In this document: one piece after another, positions 43,790 through 50,972 of the stretch
Layout of the letters: the number at the start of each line of letters is the position of its first letter
How positions within the stretch are numbered: position 1 is the stretch's first letter
Source: JBMNPT01 sp050943735
GTDB taxonomy: Bacteria > Bacillota > Clostridia > Oscillospirales > RGIG577
Direction: 5' to 3'
DNA length: 64,000 bases
Assembly: GCA_050943735.1 (NCBI GenBank)
Contig: JBMNPT010000010.1
Span: 14,891 to 78,890, forward strand
The notes under the pieces: model-generated
Told to the model about the DNA's origin: nothing
What the model saw: only the letters and a program-made list of their open reading frames with translations
The model's database searches: none
Program-made: the position numbers and the translations under genes

Positions 43790-44620
43790 TTACAACTGGT
43801 TTGAGGGAAGCAGAATGGGCCGTTGAGGGTCATCGGGAGGAGGACAGGAAAGCGCTGGGCCAGGGAAGTTCAGCAGCGAATGACACTGCCAGCCATGGGA
43901 ATGGTGCATGCATAAAAAAGGCTGGCCTGAGCGAAGCTGAAGCCGGGGAGTGGTGGCATTTTCCAGTGGAAACAGACGGGGAGGATCGGGTGTGCGGGAG
44001 GAGAGAATCCCCAGCAGACTGGTGTGTGTATTTTCCAGCAACACATAGGCCCATTGCTGCCACAGCAGACAGGAAAGCCGGTCGGGTGGATCGGTTTCCA
44101 GAATGGGCTGGGTGCGGAAGGTCTGATCGGTTTCCTGCCATAGGGCCACTAGCTGGCGGGGCTGCTGAAAATGAAAAATCACTGTACGGCCATTCTCACA
44201 GGCAGCGGCAAAAGGAAGTCGGCTGACGGTGGGGCACAGGGGTTTGGACGGAGCTTCCGAGAGGGAAAAATCCTGCATGAAAAGGAAGGGCTGTCCGTCC
44301 TGCAACGCTTCATATAACAGAGCGGGATGGTGTGGAGAACAAAAACGGGCGCGTCCCGAGGAAATATAAGGTAAAGAGCGCTTGTTCCAGGAAGGTGAAC
44401 GATGCTGCAGCAGGAGACAGGTTTCGGTGGGATCACTGCAGAGCAGCCACAGGGTATCCTTTTGCCGGCAGGCATCCTCCAGGCGGGAAACAAAAGGATA
44501 AAGCACCTCGGTGCGGTCGGGAGAACGGGGGGACAGTTTAGTCAGCATGAGTCCATGAGAGGGACTGCAGTGCAGACGAAAGGTACAGCCCCGTACTTGG
44601 GGAAATAGAACTTCTTGCAT
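43790..44620 (-). CDS. Unrecognised protein (276 aa)
   Basis: A real-looking gene with an AAAGGAGGT site before the ATG, but I do not recognise its family. No membrane helix or signal peptide. It is rich in Pro, Leu and Trp, with evenly spaced short beta-like segments that could be a small propeller; that is speculation. It is divergent from the split coat-like gene, sharing a 136-base intergenic region that holds a CGATGA-GG-TCATCG palindrome (44661-44674). Confidence 0.6.
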   Translation of the reverse strand: MQEVLFPQVRGCTFRLHCSPSHGLMLTKLSPRSPDRTEVLYPFVSRLEDACRQKDTLWLLCSDPTETCLLLQHRSPSWNKRSLPYISSGRARFCSPHHPALLYEALQDGQPFLFMQDFSLSEAPSKPLCPTVSRLPFAAACENGRTVIFHFQQPRQLVALWQETDQTFRTQPILETDPPDRLSCLLWQQWAYVLLENTHTSLLGILSSRTPDPPRLFPLENATTPRLQLRSGQPFLCMHHSHGWQCHSLLNFPGPALSCPPPDDPQRPILLPSNQL

Positions 44621-44681
44621 GGGAGACCTCCTTTATAGATGGTTGTCAGTTCCAGTATATCGATGAGGTCATCGAAAAATC

Positions 44682-44708
44682 ACCAAATAGAAAAAGGGGC
44701 ATAAGATG
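44682..44708 (+). promoter_or_regulatory. Candidate sigma-K promoter of the split coat-like gene
   Basis: cACc (AC at 44682-44683), 16 bases, gCATAAGATG (CATA at 44700-44703). The sigma-K consensus is mACm, 16-17 bases, gCATAnnnTA, so only the last base differs. It lies about 50 bases before the start codon. Known consensus, match made by eye. Confidence 0.45.
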
Positions 44709-44756
44709 GAACAGGACGGGAGCCATTTCCCGTACAATCAGAACAGGAGGATGGCT

Positions 44757-44987
44757 ATGGAAATGGAAAAAAATTGCTGTATGCCTGGTGCCGGACAGGA
44801 GATCCGGGAAGCGGTATGCATTGAAACACGAAAGATTTATGATTCCTGTCGGGATCGGGATTGTCTAGAAGATCTGCGGGTCTATCTGAGCGCCTGCGGT
44901 CAGGAGATGCTAGAGCGGGCCGTGAGTGTAAAACCCCGCAAGGCAGAAGTGCTCTGGGTGTATATCGATACCGAACCGGTAGGTTGA
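44757..44987 (+). pseudogene. 5' part of a split spore-coat-like gene
   Basis: Encodes the N-terminal 76 residues of a cysteine-rich clostridial family whose homologues, as I recall them, read without a break from REAVCIETRKIYDSCRDRDC through LWVYIDTEPV into a GFxxGYYQxxI segment. Here the frame ends in TGA (44985-44987), created by the element's left end. The rest of the gene lies 4 kb away at 49030-49621. AGGAGG is six bases before ATG 44757. Joining at GT 44979-44980/49028-49029 gives one 271-aa frame. It is a gene part interrupted by site-specific insertion, not decay: both halves are otherwise intact. Confidence 0.85.
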
Positions 44988-45006
44988 GGCCTGTAAACAC
45001 AGACAG
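44974..45006 (+). other. attL of the 4-kb element
   Basis: Core AACCGGTAGGTT (44974-44985) joined to the element arm, whose outer part is ACACAGACAG (44997-45006). This arm is the inverted copy of CTGTCTGTGT at attR, each lying 15 bases from the central GGTN. The predicted crossover dinucleotide is GT at 44979-44980. Confidence 0.85.
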
Positions 45007-45014
45007 GGGATAAA

Positions 45015-45046
45015 AAAAGAAGCTTCTCTATGGAGAAGCTTCTTTT
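45015..45046. terminator. Bidirectional terminator at the element's left end
   Basis: AAAAGAAGCTTCTC, loop TATG, GAGAAGCTTCTTTT: a 14-bp perfect stem. It ends the sulfite reductase transcript (minus strand) and insulates the left junction. Confidence 0.9.
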
Positions 45047-45061
45047 GTGTTAAGTCATAAA

Positions 45062-46420
45062 TCAGCAGGTGGCGCCGCCTACAGTGTGCATTTCAGCACC
45101 CAGAATATCCGCTTTGCGTGCCAGAATTTCGTCTCCGATCAGCTGGGCTTCCACATTGTCAAAACCCAACCGCTGTACGGTATCCGCAAAACGTTCGCCG
45201 GTCTTGCCCTGTTCCCGGAAGAGAAGCATGGCCTTTTCCACTACAGAGAGCACTTCCTCTTCGGTGGTAAAGATCTTGCGCAGCGCACGTCCCTGGGCAA
45301 CTTTTTTGCCCCAGCGTCCGCCGATGTATACCTTGTAGCCGTTCTGGTAGGCTTCCACTGCATGGAAGGGACAGCTCTTGATACAGCGGCCACAGTTGTT
45401 GCAGGCTTCGGTGAATACAGGCTTGCCGTCTTTCAGTTCGCAGCCGCCTACAGGACATCCGGTCACCACCGAGCACTTTTTGCAGGAACGACAAACTTCT
45501 GCGTTGAGCACCGGCACTCTCTGTCCCACAATACCCAGGTCATTCAGGTCGGGCTTGACACAGTTATTGGGACATCCGCCTACTGCCACCTTGAATTTGT
45601 GGGGCAACTTTACATTGTTGTAGCCCAGGAAGAACCGTTCGTGGATCTTGAGAGAGAGGGCATTGGTGTCAATGAGACCATACTGGCAGGTGGTACCCTT
45701 GCAGCTGACCACAGGCCGGATTTTGCTGCCGGTACCGCCGGTCATCAGACCTTCTTTGGCCAGATATTCCTGGAAAGCAGTGATGTTTTTGTAGGGGATC
45801 TGCTGTACTTCAATGGTGAGACGGGTGGTCATGGCCAGCTCGCCGTTGCCGTACAGCCGGGCGGCCTCCGAGATGCACTGTGCTTCCTGAGAAGTGATTT
45901 TTCCGTTGCGGGTGATGATACGGCCGTTGAAATTATCGGTGCCCTTACAGTGCAGGAAACCCATGGCTTTTACCCGTTTGATATCTTCTGCCGATACAGT
46001 GACTTCTTGCTGAGGAGCAGAGGTCTGATCGCCAGAGATAAACTCTTCCAGCAACTGGGCGGCCAGTTCCACCGCTTCCAGGCAGCGCACATCCTCCCGG
46101 CGGTATTTCGCAGTGAGTTCATCGCAGCTGGTGCTGCCCAGCCGGCGATGGAATTGGTCAACAAAATCAGCACACAGCTCTTTGAGACCGTCGGTTTCAT
46201 GGGCAATGGTCTTGATGTTCATACGGCCCAGAATGGCGATGCCGCCGGCCAAGGCACCGCACAGGCTGCCGCAGCCCATGCCACCGCCGAAGCCGCCCAA
46301 CAGCTTCAGTTCATCGTTGGTCAATCCCAGTTGATAGGTGTCGTTGGCTGCCAGCATAACGGCCTCGGAACAGTTGCGGTTTTCATTGAGGTAATAGTGA
46401 CGTGCGCGTTCTTGTAACAT
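45062..46420 (-). CDS. C_GCAxxG_C_C domain fused to siroheme nitrite/sulfite reductase and ferredoxin
   Basis: A 452-aa fusion. The N-terminal ~125 residues form a C_GCAxxG_C_C domain (NCSEAV, GFGGGMGCGSLCGALAGG). The middle (about 140-310) is a sulfite/nitrite reductase half: TTRLTIEVQQIP, and siroheme/[4Fe-4S] cysteines in SCKGTTCQYG and GGCPNNCVKP. The end holds two ferredoxin clusters (CRSCKKC...CPVGGC and CNNCGRCIKSCPF). The single-copy reductase half resembles AsrC-type anaerobic sulfite reductases. ATG 46420 is seven bases after AAAGGTGAG. Probably controlled by the neighbouring LysR gene. Cytoplasmic. Confidence 0.88.
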   Translation of the reverse strand: MLQERARHYYLNENRNCSEAVMLAANDTYQLGLTNDELKLLGGFGGGMGCGSLCGALAGGIAILGRMNIKTIAHETDGLKELCADFVDQFHRRLGSTSCDELTAKYRREDVRCLEAVELAAQLLEEFISGDQTSAPQQEVTVSAEDIKRVKAMGFLHCKGTDNFNGRIITRNGKITSQEAQCISEAARLYGNGELAMTTRLTIEVQQIPYKNITAFQEYLAKEGLMTGGTGSKIRPVVSCKGTTCQYGLIDTNALSLKIHERFFLGYNNVKLPHKFKVAVGGCPNNCVKPDLNDLGIVGQRVPVLNAEVCRSCKKCSVVTGCPVGGCELKDGKPVFTEACNNCGRCIKSCPFHAVEAYQNGYKVYIGGRWGKKVAQGRALRKIFTTEEEVLSVVEKAMLLFREQGKTGERFADTVQRLGFDNVEAQLIGDEILARKADILGAEMHTVGGATC

Positions 46421-46503
46421 AATCAACTCACCTTTCTAGTGTGGTAGGTTTTTATCTTACTTGTATTATGCCACAGATTTGTCCAAAAGGAAAATACCGA
46501 ATT

Positions 46504-46520
46504 ATTATCTAAGTGATAAT
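46504..46520. promoter_or_regulatory. Likely LysR operator
   Basis: ATTATC-TAAGT-GATAAT is a perfect 17-bp palindrome containing the T-N11-A spacing of LysR-type sites. It lies in the AT-rich gap between the LysR gene and the sulfite reductase start. Confidence 0.6.
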
Positions 46521-46561
46521 TATATAACAATCGGTTTTAACCCAATTATATAAATAATTTA

Positions 46562-47443
46562 TTATTGCCGATGAAAGGTGGTACAGACATGCACAAAGGC
46601 TTCCAGAGCGGGAGAGAGGAACTTGTCCTTGTGATAAACCAGACGGATATCTCGCAGAAGGCGCATGCCCTCTACTGGCAGGATGCGCAGCTTTCCCTGT
46701 TCCACCTCCTGCCGGATGACATAGTGGGAAAGGAGTCCCAACCCGCGGCCTTTCAGGACGGCGTTTTTGATCACTTCGGTATTGGTGCTGGTCCACACCT
46801 GCTGCAGCTGGATGTGGTGACGTGCCAACAGCTGTTCATACCGGTTGCGTTCATTGCTCTCCGGTTCCCGGGAGATGAAGGCCAGACCGTTGAGATCCCG
46901 CAGAGAGATCTGCTTTTGGTGGAACAGCGGATGGCCGGGGCCCACAAAAAGCACCAGCTCATCCTGAAAAAAGGGGGTTTGAATCATATCACATCCATTG
47001 ATGATGCCCTCCACCACTGCCATATCCAGTTGGTTGCTGCGGAGCATCTCCTCGATGGTAGCGGTGTTATAGACTGAAACAATGGGCTGCAGTCCTGGCA
47101 TTTGTGCGTTCAGACGGTCCAGCAGCTGGCCCAAAAGAAAAATTCCCACTGAAATGGTTCCTCCAATGCGGGGCTGCTGTTGCTGGGCAGTGTCTTTCAT
47201 GGAAAGATCTAGGTTGTCAAAGGCATCCAATACCTGCCGCGCCTTGGGCAAAAGAGTCTGACCCTGGGGGGTGAGGTACAGCTTTTGGGAGAGCCGGTCA
47301 AACAGCCGTACTCCATAATGGGCTTCCAGCTCTGCAATGGCCTGGCTGATGGAGGGTTGGGAAATATATAGTTGGGAGGCGGCTTTGTGCATACTGCCGC
47401 ATTCCACCACCGCAATGAAAATTCTCAAGTGGCGCAGATTCAT
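46562..47443 (-). CDS. LysR family transcriptional regulator
   Basis: A 293-aa LTTR: N-terminal winged HTH (MNLRHLRIFIAVVECGSMHKAA, then LYISQPSISQAIAELE) and a C-terminal substrate-binding-like effector domain (about 90-293). It sits directly upstream of the sulfite reductase on the same strand, with a palindrome in the gap, so it most likely activates that gene, perhaps in response to a sulfur metabolite. AAAGGAGC precedes the ATG. Confidence 0.9.
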   Translation of the reverse strand: MNLRHLRIFIAVVECGSMHKAASQLYISQPSISQAIAELEAHYGVRLFDRLSQKLYLTPQGQTLLPKARQVLDAFDNLDLSMKDTAQQQQPRIGGTISVGIFLLGQLLDRLNAQMPGLQPIVSVYNTATIEEMLRSNQLDMAVVEGIINGCDMIQTPFFQDELVLFVGPGHPLFHQKQISLRDLNGLAFISREPESNERNRYEQLLARHHIQLQQVWTSTNTEVIKNAVLKGRGLGLLSHYVIRQEVEQGKLRILPVEGMRLLRDIRLVYHKDKFLSPALEAFVHVCTTFHRQ

Positions 47444-47531
47444 GGAAGATGCTCCTTTCCTGTGTGAGGTAGGAGTTTATTATACCACGAAGCAGACCGG
47501 AAAAACAGGGAAAAGGAGAGATTTTACCGCT

Positions 47532-48857
47532 CTATTGAGCCCAGTCTTTCCGCAGGCGAGGAAGCAGTTCCTTTTCCGAAGTAATGCGTACTTCCTGTAA
47601 CACACAGTGCCAAAATTGACTGCGTCGGGCGAGGGAAAGGGTGTGATACAGCGCTTTCCAATCCTGGGGAGGAGGGGGCGGCTGCCAGGATGGGCGGGAG
47701 AGCTTGTCGTGGAGCTGTCGGTATTGCCGGTTGAACTCCTCCCATTCCAGCATCCCATGAAGATACAGGGTGCGCAGCCGGGTTTGCTGCTTTCGTACAG
47801 CGGAGAGGGAGGGGGAAGGGGCTTCAGAGAAAGGCTGTGGAAGGATGGGCAGCCCATCCAGATGGGGAGAGAGCCATTGGAGCAGCTGTTGTTCCAGAGA
47901 GCGCTCAAAGGGACAGGCGGCATTGGAACAGAGGTGTTTGTTCCAGTGCCGGCTGCAGCGGTAATAGTGGTAGTGGTGTTCACCGGTGGAATTGGTTCTT
48001 CGTTGGGTGACACAGGCCAGAGGAGAAGCGCATACATCGCACAGAAGCAAGCCGGAAAAGAGATATTGTTGTGCGGTGGAGCGGCGGGGAGTGGACCCTT
48101 CCAGCAGACACAGTAAGGTTTTCCGCTCATCCGGGGTCAGGTAGGCGGGACAGCTATTGGGCATCCCATGCAATTCTCCCTGATACAGGGGATTGCGGAC
48201 CATACGGCGTAAAGTGCGGGGATCAAAAGGACGGCCGAATTGTTCTGTGATTCGCTGGCAGGCCAGTGTGGGGGAACGGCAAATCAACAATTGAGAGAAA
48301 AGAGCCCGGACCAGCGGCTGGGTTTCAGGGTCCAGCACGATGTGTTTCTCCTGTAGCCGGTATCCGGGGGGAACACGTCCGCTGAGGGCTTCTCCCCGGG
48401 CCATTTTTTGCTGAAAGACGGCTCGAATTCGCTCAGAGGTGCGATCCGCCTCGTCCTGTGCCACGGAGAGCATGATATTGACATGCAGCCGCCCAGCGGC
48501 GGTGGAGGTGTCATATTGTTCCAGAATGGTGCGCCAATGTACCCGATGTGCATCCAATCGCTCCTGTACTTTATAGTAGTCGGGGATGCTGCGAAACCAG
48601 CGGTCCAGCTTGGTAAACAAAATCAGCTGCACCTGGTCCTGCTCCACCAGTTCCAGCAGCTGCAGCAGCGCCGGGCGGGATGTATAGGGCTTTCGGGCGG
48701 AGATCCCTTCGTCGGCAAAAATCCCGATCACCGGAAGTTCGTGTTTTTGGGCATACTCTGTCAGCGCGGCTCGCTGGGTTTCCAGCGAAAGCCCCTGCAA
48801 TGCCTGTTCTTCGGTGGATACGCGTATGTATAGAGCGGTGGAGGGCGGCATAGTCAT
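47532..48857 (-). CDS. Large serine recombinase
   Basis: A 441-aa site-specific recombinase with all parts: the resolvase domain with nucleophile Ser14 in YIRVSTEEQ, GISARKPYTSRP at 51-62, the D85-R86 pair in TKLDRWFRS, the long helix AQDEADRTSERIRAVFQQK, a recombinase domain (RRMVRNPLYQGE), a zinc ribbon (CDVC...C...C) and a coiled-coil-like tail. It should integrate and, with a directionality factor, excise this element. It lies 166 bases from attR. ATG 48857 or 48851 both suit the AAAGGGGA site. A sigma-E-like promoter lies just upstream. Confidence 0.93.
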   Translation of the reverse strand: MTMPPSTALYIRVSTEEQALQGLSLETQRAALTEYAQKHELPVIGIFADEGISARKPYTSRPALLQLLELVEQDQVQLILFTKLDRWFRSIPDYYKVQERLDAHRVHWRTILEQYDTSTAAGRLHVNIMLSVAQDEADRTSERIRAVFQQKMARGEALSGRVPPGYRLQEKHIVLDPETQPLVRALFSQLLICRSPTLACQRITEQFGRPFDPRTLRRMVRNPLYQGELHGMPNSCPAYLTPDERKTLLCLLEGSTPRRSTAQQYLFSGLLLCDVCASPLACVTQRRTNSTGEHHYHYYRCSRHWNKHLCSNAACPFERSLEQQLLQWLSPHLDGLPILPQPFSEAPSPSLSAVRKQQTRLRTLYLHGMLEWEEFNRQYRQLHDKLSRPSWQPPPPPQDWKALYHTLSLARRSQFWHCVLQEVRITSEKELLPRLRKDWAQ

Positions 48858-48875
48858 TTCCCCTTTCTGAGGAAA

Positions 48876-48903
48876 AGTATATGACGCCCCAAAGAGAATA
48901 TGT
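48876..48903 (-). promoter_or_regulatory. Candidate sigma-E promoter of the recombinase gene
   Basis: On the minus strand ACATATT (48903-48897) and CATATACT (48883-48876) match the sigma-E consensus KMATATT / CATACAMT at 6 of 7 and 7 of 8 positions. The 13-base spacer is slightly shorter than the commonly cited 14-15. The -10 is about 20 bases before the start codon. It would give mother-cell expression. Confidence 0.4.
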
Positions 48904-48923
48904 TGGAACAGGGAGGTGATTGC

Positions 48924-49082
48924 GTGGAAAAGTCAGAAAAAGAAGAGGGAAAATGGATTTTGCGTGGGCTCTATCAATTGTGGGCGGAGCAGCAGAGGGA
49001 ACTGTCTGTGTCAGAGGACCACAACCGGTTGGTTTCCACAAAGGATACTACCAGGCAGATATCCACTACTACTTCAAAGTGA
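48924..49082 (+). CDS. Small ORF at attR, candidate recombination directionality factor
   Basis: A GTG-started ORF with a near-perfect ribosome site GGGAGGTGAT (48911-48920). The sequence is charged and helical (EKSEKEEGKWILRGLYQLWAEQ). It crosses the attR core: integrated it gives 52 aa, but in the excised circle the core supplies TAG (AAC CGG TAG), giving 35 aa. It is divergent from the recombinase. SPbeta SprB shows that a small protein can direct a serine recombinase to excise; calling this one such a factor rests on position and size only. It could also be a vestigial ORF. Confidence 0.45.
   Translation: MEKSEKEEGKWILRGLYQLWAEQQRELSVSEDHNRLVSTKDTTRQISTTTSK
49002..49034 (+). other. attR of the 4-kb element
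   Basis: Element arm CTGTCTGTGT (49002-49011) and 15 further bases lead to the core AACCGGTTGGTT (49023-49034). The predicted crossover is GT 49028-49029. Confidence 0.85.
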
Positions 49083-49621
49083 CGTTGGAAATGCAGTGCA
49101 GCGGCAGTCGCCCCGTATGTGTGGAAGGGTTGGCGGTGTATGACAAGAAGGCCATTTTGTTTGGCAGTGAAGGCAACGCCAAGGTATTCTCTTCCAACTA
49201 TATTCCCTGCGCGGCAGATTTGCAGCGGGGGCTGCGCACCAATTCGCCTCAGGTGAGCGTGGAAGTGGTGGATCCTGTGATTTTGGGCAGCAAAGTGGTA
49301 GAACCCTGTGAGCACACCTGTGGCTGCTGTGAAGTGGATACCGGTTGTCTGCCGGAAGCCATTTGCTGCTGCTTCAGTGAACCGCTGGCACAAGTGGGTG
49401 AACGGAAACTGCTCATTTCTCTGGGGCTGTTTACCATCATTCGCATCAGCCGGGAAGTACAGCTTCTCATTCCCTCGTATGATTTCTGCATTCCGGCCAA
49501 GGAGAGCAGCTGTGACAGTGGCGATGCTCCCTGCGATCTGTTCCGTAAGTTCCAGTTCCCGGTGGATGAATTTTTCCCACCTCGGGCAGAACAAATCAAG
49601 GACGATTGCTGCGGAAAATAA
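49030..49621 (+). pseudogene. 3' part of a split spore-coat-like gene
   Basis: Encodes the C-terminal part of the interrupted protein in the frame that begins V-GFHKGYYQADIHYYF and runs to the TAA at 49621. Features: LFGSEGNAKVF, VEVVDPVILGSKVVEP, a cysteine cluster (CEHTCGCCEVDTGC...CCC), LLISLGLFTIIRISR and a CxxC-type end (DDCCGK). The frame is open upstream to 48920, but that part is element sequence and has no ribosome site fitting this frame, so it is not expected to be translated before excision. A 16-bp terminator stem follows. Confidence 0.85.
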
Positions 49622-49640
49622 CATACCCTCGGCAAAGATG

Positions 49641-49676
49641 CTGAAAAAAGGAGCGCAAACGCGCTCCTTTTTTCAG
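49641..49676. terminator. Bidirectional terminator after the split gene
   Basis: CTGAAAAAAGGAGCGC, loop AAAC, GCGCTCCTTTTTTCAG: a 16-bp perfect stem between the convergent coat-like gene and ROK gene. Confidence 0.93.
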
Positions 49677-50882
49677 TTAGTATGAGTTGTTCAGAAAATT
49701 TTCAATGAATAATACAGGGGAACAGGTGGTAAACAGATCAGAATGCGCCCGACAGAAAACCACTTGATTTTTAGGGGCCAGACAGGAGAGTTTTTGCTTG
49801 GCGGTTTCCACCGCGTTTTGATAGAACATTTCAGAGGCGTCAATGATCAGGCCCGAGAGAATCACCATGTGAGGACTTAAAAGATTGATATAATTGCTCA
49901 GTCCACAGCCCAGCACACGAGCTCCGTATTCCAGCACCTCCAGAGCCAGTGCATCCCCCTGGGATGCCGCCTGTCCAATCTCCTGAATGGTGAGTTGATC
50001 CATTCGGGACTGGAGAGAAGAGGGACGTCCCAGCTTGATCTGAGAAGAGAACCGCTGCAATATGGCCGGTACAGAGGAGTAGCAGTCAATGCAGCCGTAA
50101 TTTCCACAGTGGCAGGGCTCACCGTCAATGTTGATGGTCATGTGGCCAAAGGCGTCTTCCCGGTTGTTGGATGTGCGGATGATCTGATTGTGGGAGAAAA
50201 AAGCGCTTTTGATGGACATGCCGCAGGTGACAACCAGAAGTTTGCTGCAGTCTTTTCCCATGCCGTAATTGTGCTGCATGAGCAGTTCTCCGTTGATGCT
50301 CATATCAAATACCACCGGCAGATGAAATGCCTCTTCAAACAGCTGCACAATGGGGGCATTCCACCAGCTGGGGTGGAGATATTTTTGCGATTGCCGGAGA
50401 ATCAGCCCTTTTTTCCGGTCGATGGCGCCAAAGGCTCCCAGGCCGATGCCCATGATCTGAGAGGGTTGCAGATGGAGCTGTTCCAGCAGCTCTCCCACCG
50501 TCTGCTGGGCGATTTCCACTACTTTTTGAGGGGTGTACGCCGGCAGCATGGGATAGTGCCTGGAGGCCAGAATGTGCAGTTTCAGATCGCTGATGCTGAT
50601 GGCAAGACGGGCGGAACCGGTGGATACGCCAATGACGAAATAATCGGTGCAATTGATATCAAACAGTGCGGGTTTTCGTCCGCCGGTGGAATCGGCCGTA
50701 CCTTTTCGCTGGACCAGTCCGCAGGTTTCGAGGGGTGACAGCAGACGATTGAGATGGGTCATGCTGTAATCGGTTTTTTCCAGGATCTCTCCTTTGGTCA
50801 GAGGACCGTTTTTTTGTATGATGTTGAGCACATATTTCTGGTCGCAGGAAAGGGAACAGAACAAATCCATATAAGTTTTCAT
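49677..50882 (-). CDS. ROK family transcriptional regulator
   Basis: A 401-aa XylR/NagC-type regulator: N-terminal winged HTH (about 10-70: QKNGPLTKGEILEKTDYSMTHLNRLL), then a ROK sugar-kinase-like domain with GIGLGAFGAID, the zinc-binding CHCGNYGCIDCY and GLSNYINLLSPHMVILSG. It sits at the end of the tct-sulfatase cluster and probably controls it in response to a sugar-like or related ligand. The start could be GTG 50894; ATG 50882 has the better spacing from AAAGTGAG. Confidence 0.9.
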   Translation of the reverse strand: MKTYMDLFCSLSCDQKYVLNIIQKNGPLTKGEILEKTDYSMTHLNRLLSPLETCGLVQRKGTADSTGGRKPALFDINCTDYFVIGVSTGSARLAISISDLKLHILASRHYPMLPAYTPQKVVEIAQQTVGELLEQLHLQPSQIMGIGLGAFGAIDRKKGLILRQSQKYLHPSWWNAPIVQLFEEAFHLPVVFDMSINGELLMQHNYGMGKDCSKLLVVTCGMSIKSAFFSHNQIIRTSNNREDAFGHMTINIDGEPCHCGNYGCIDCYSSVPAILQRFSSQIKLGRPSSLQSRMDQLTIQEIGQAASQGDALALEVLEYGARVLGCGLSNYINLLSPHMVILSGLIIDASEMFYQNAVETAKQKLSCLAPKNQVVFCRAHSDLFTTCSPVLFIENFLNNSY

Positions 50883-50972
50883 ATCCGTTCTCACTTTGAT
50901 AAAAATAGTATAGGAAAAATTATCCTACTGAAATTATTATAAATCAACTGGAGGGAAAAATCCACAATTAGA

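Larger units (their letters stand above)
44979..49028. mobile_element. 4,049-bp serine-recombinase element inside a coat-like gene (skin-like)
   Basis: The element lies between two 12-bp cores differing at one base. It carries, in order, a sulfite reductase, a LysR regulator, a large serine recombinase (all minus strand) and a small plus-strand ORF. There are no phage structural, conjugation or transposase genes. The outer arms (10-bp inverted repeat at equal distance from the core) show both ends of the original attP. Excision restores the host gene exactly. Skin (sigK) and SPbeta (spsM) in Bacillus are precedents for programmed mother-cell excision; applying that here is inference based on the host gene type and the promoters. 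Confidence 0.85.

Noticed and set aside
44757..44987. Reading the 5' part as a complete small protein
   Set aside because: Its last codons continue exactly into the sequence at 49030, and the stop is supplied by the element's left end.
48920..49029. Extension of the 3' coat-like frame into the element
   Set aside because: The extra residues are element DNA. The GGGAGGTGAT ribosome site serves the GTG at 48924 in another frame.
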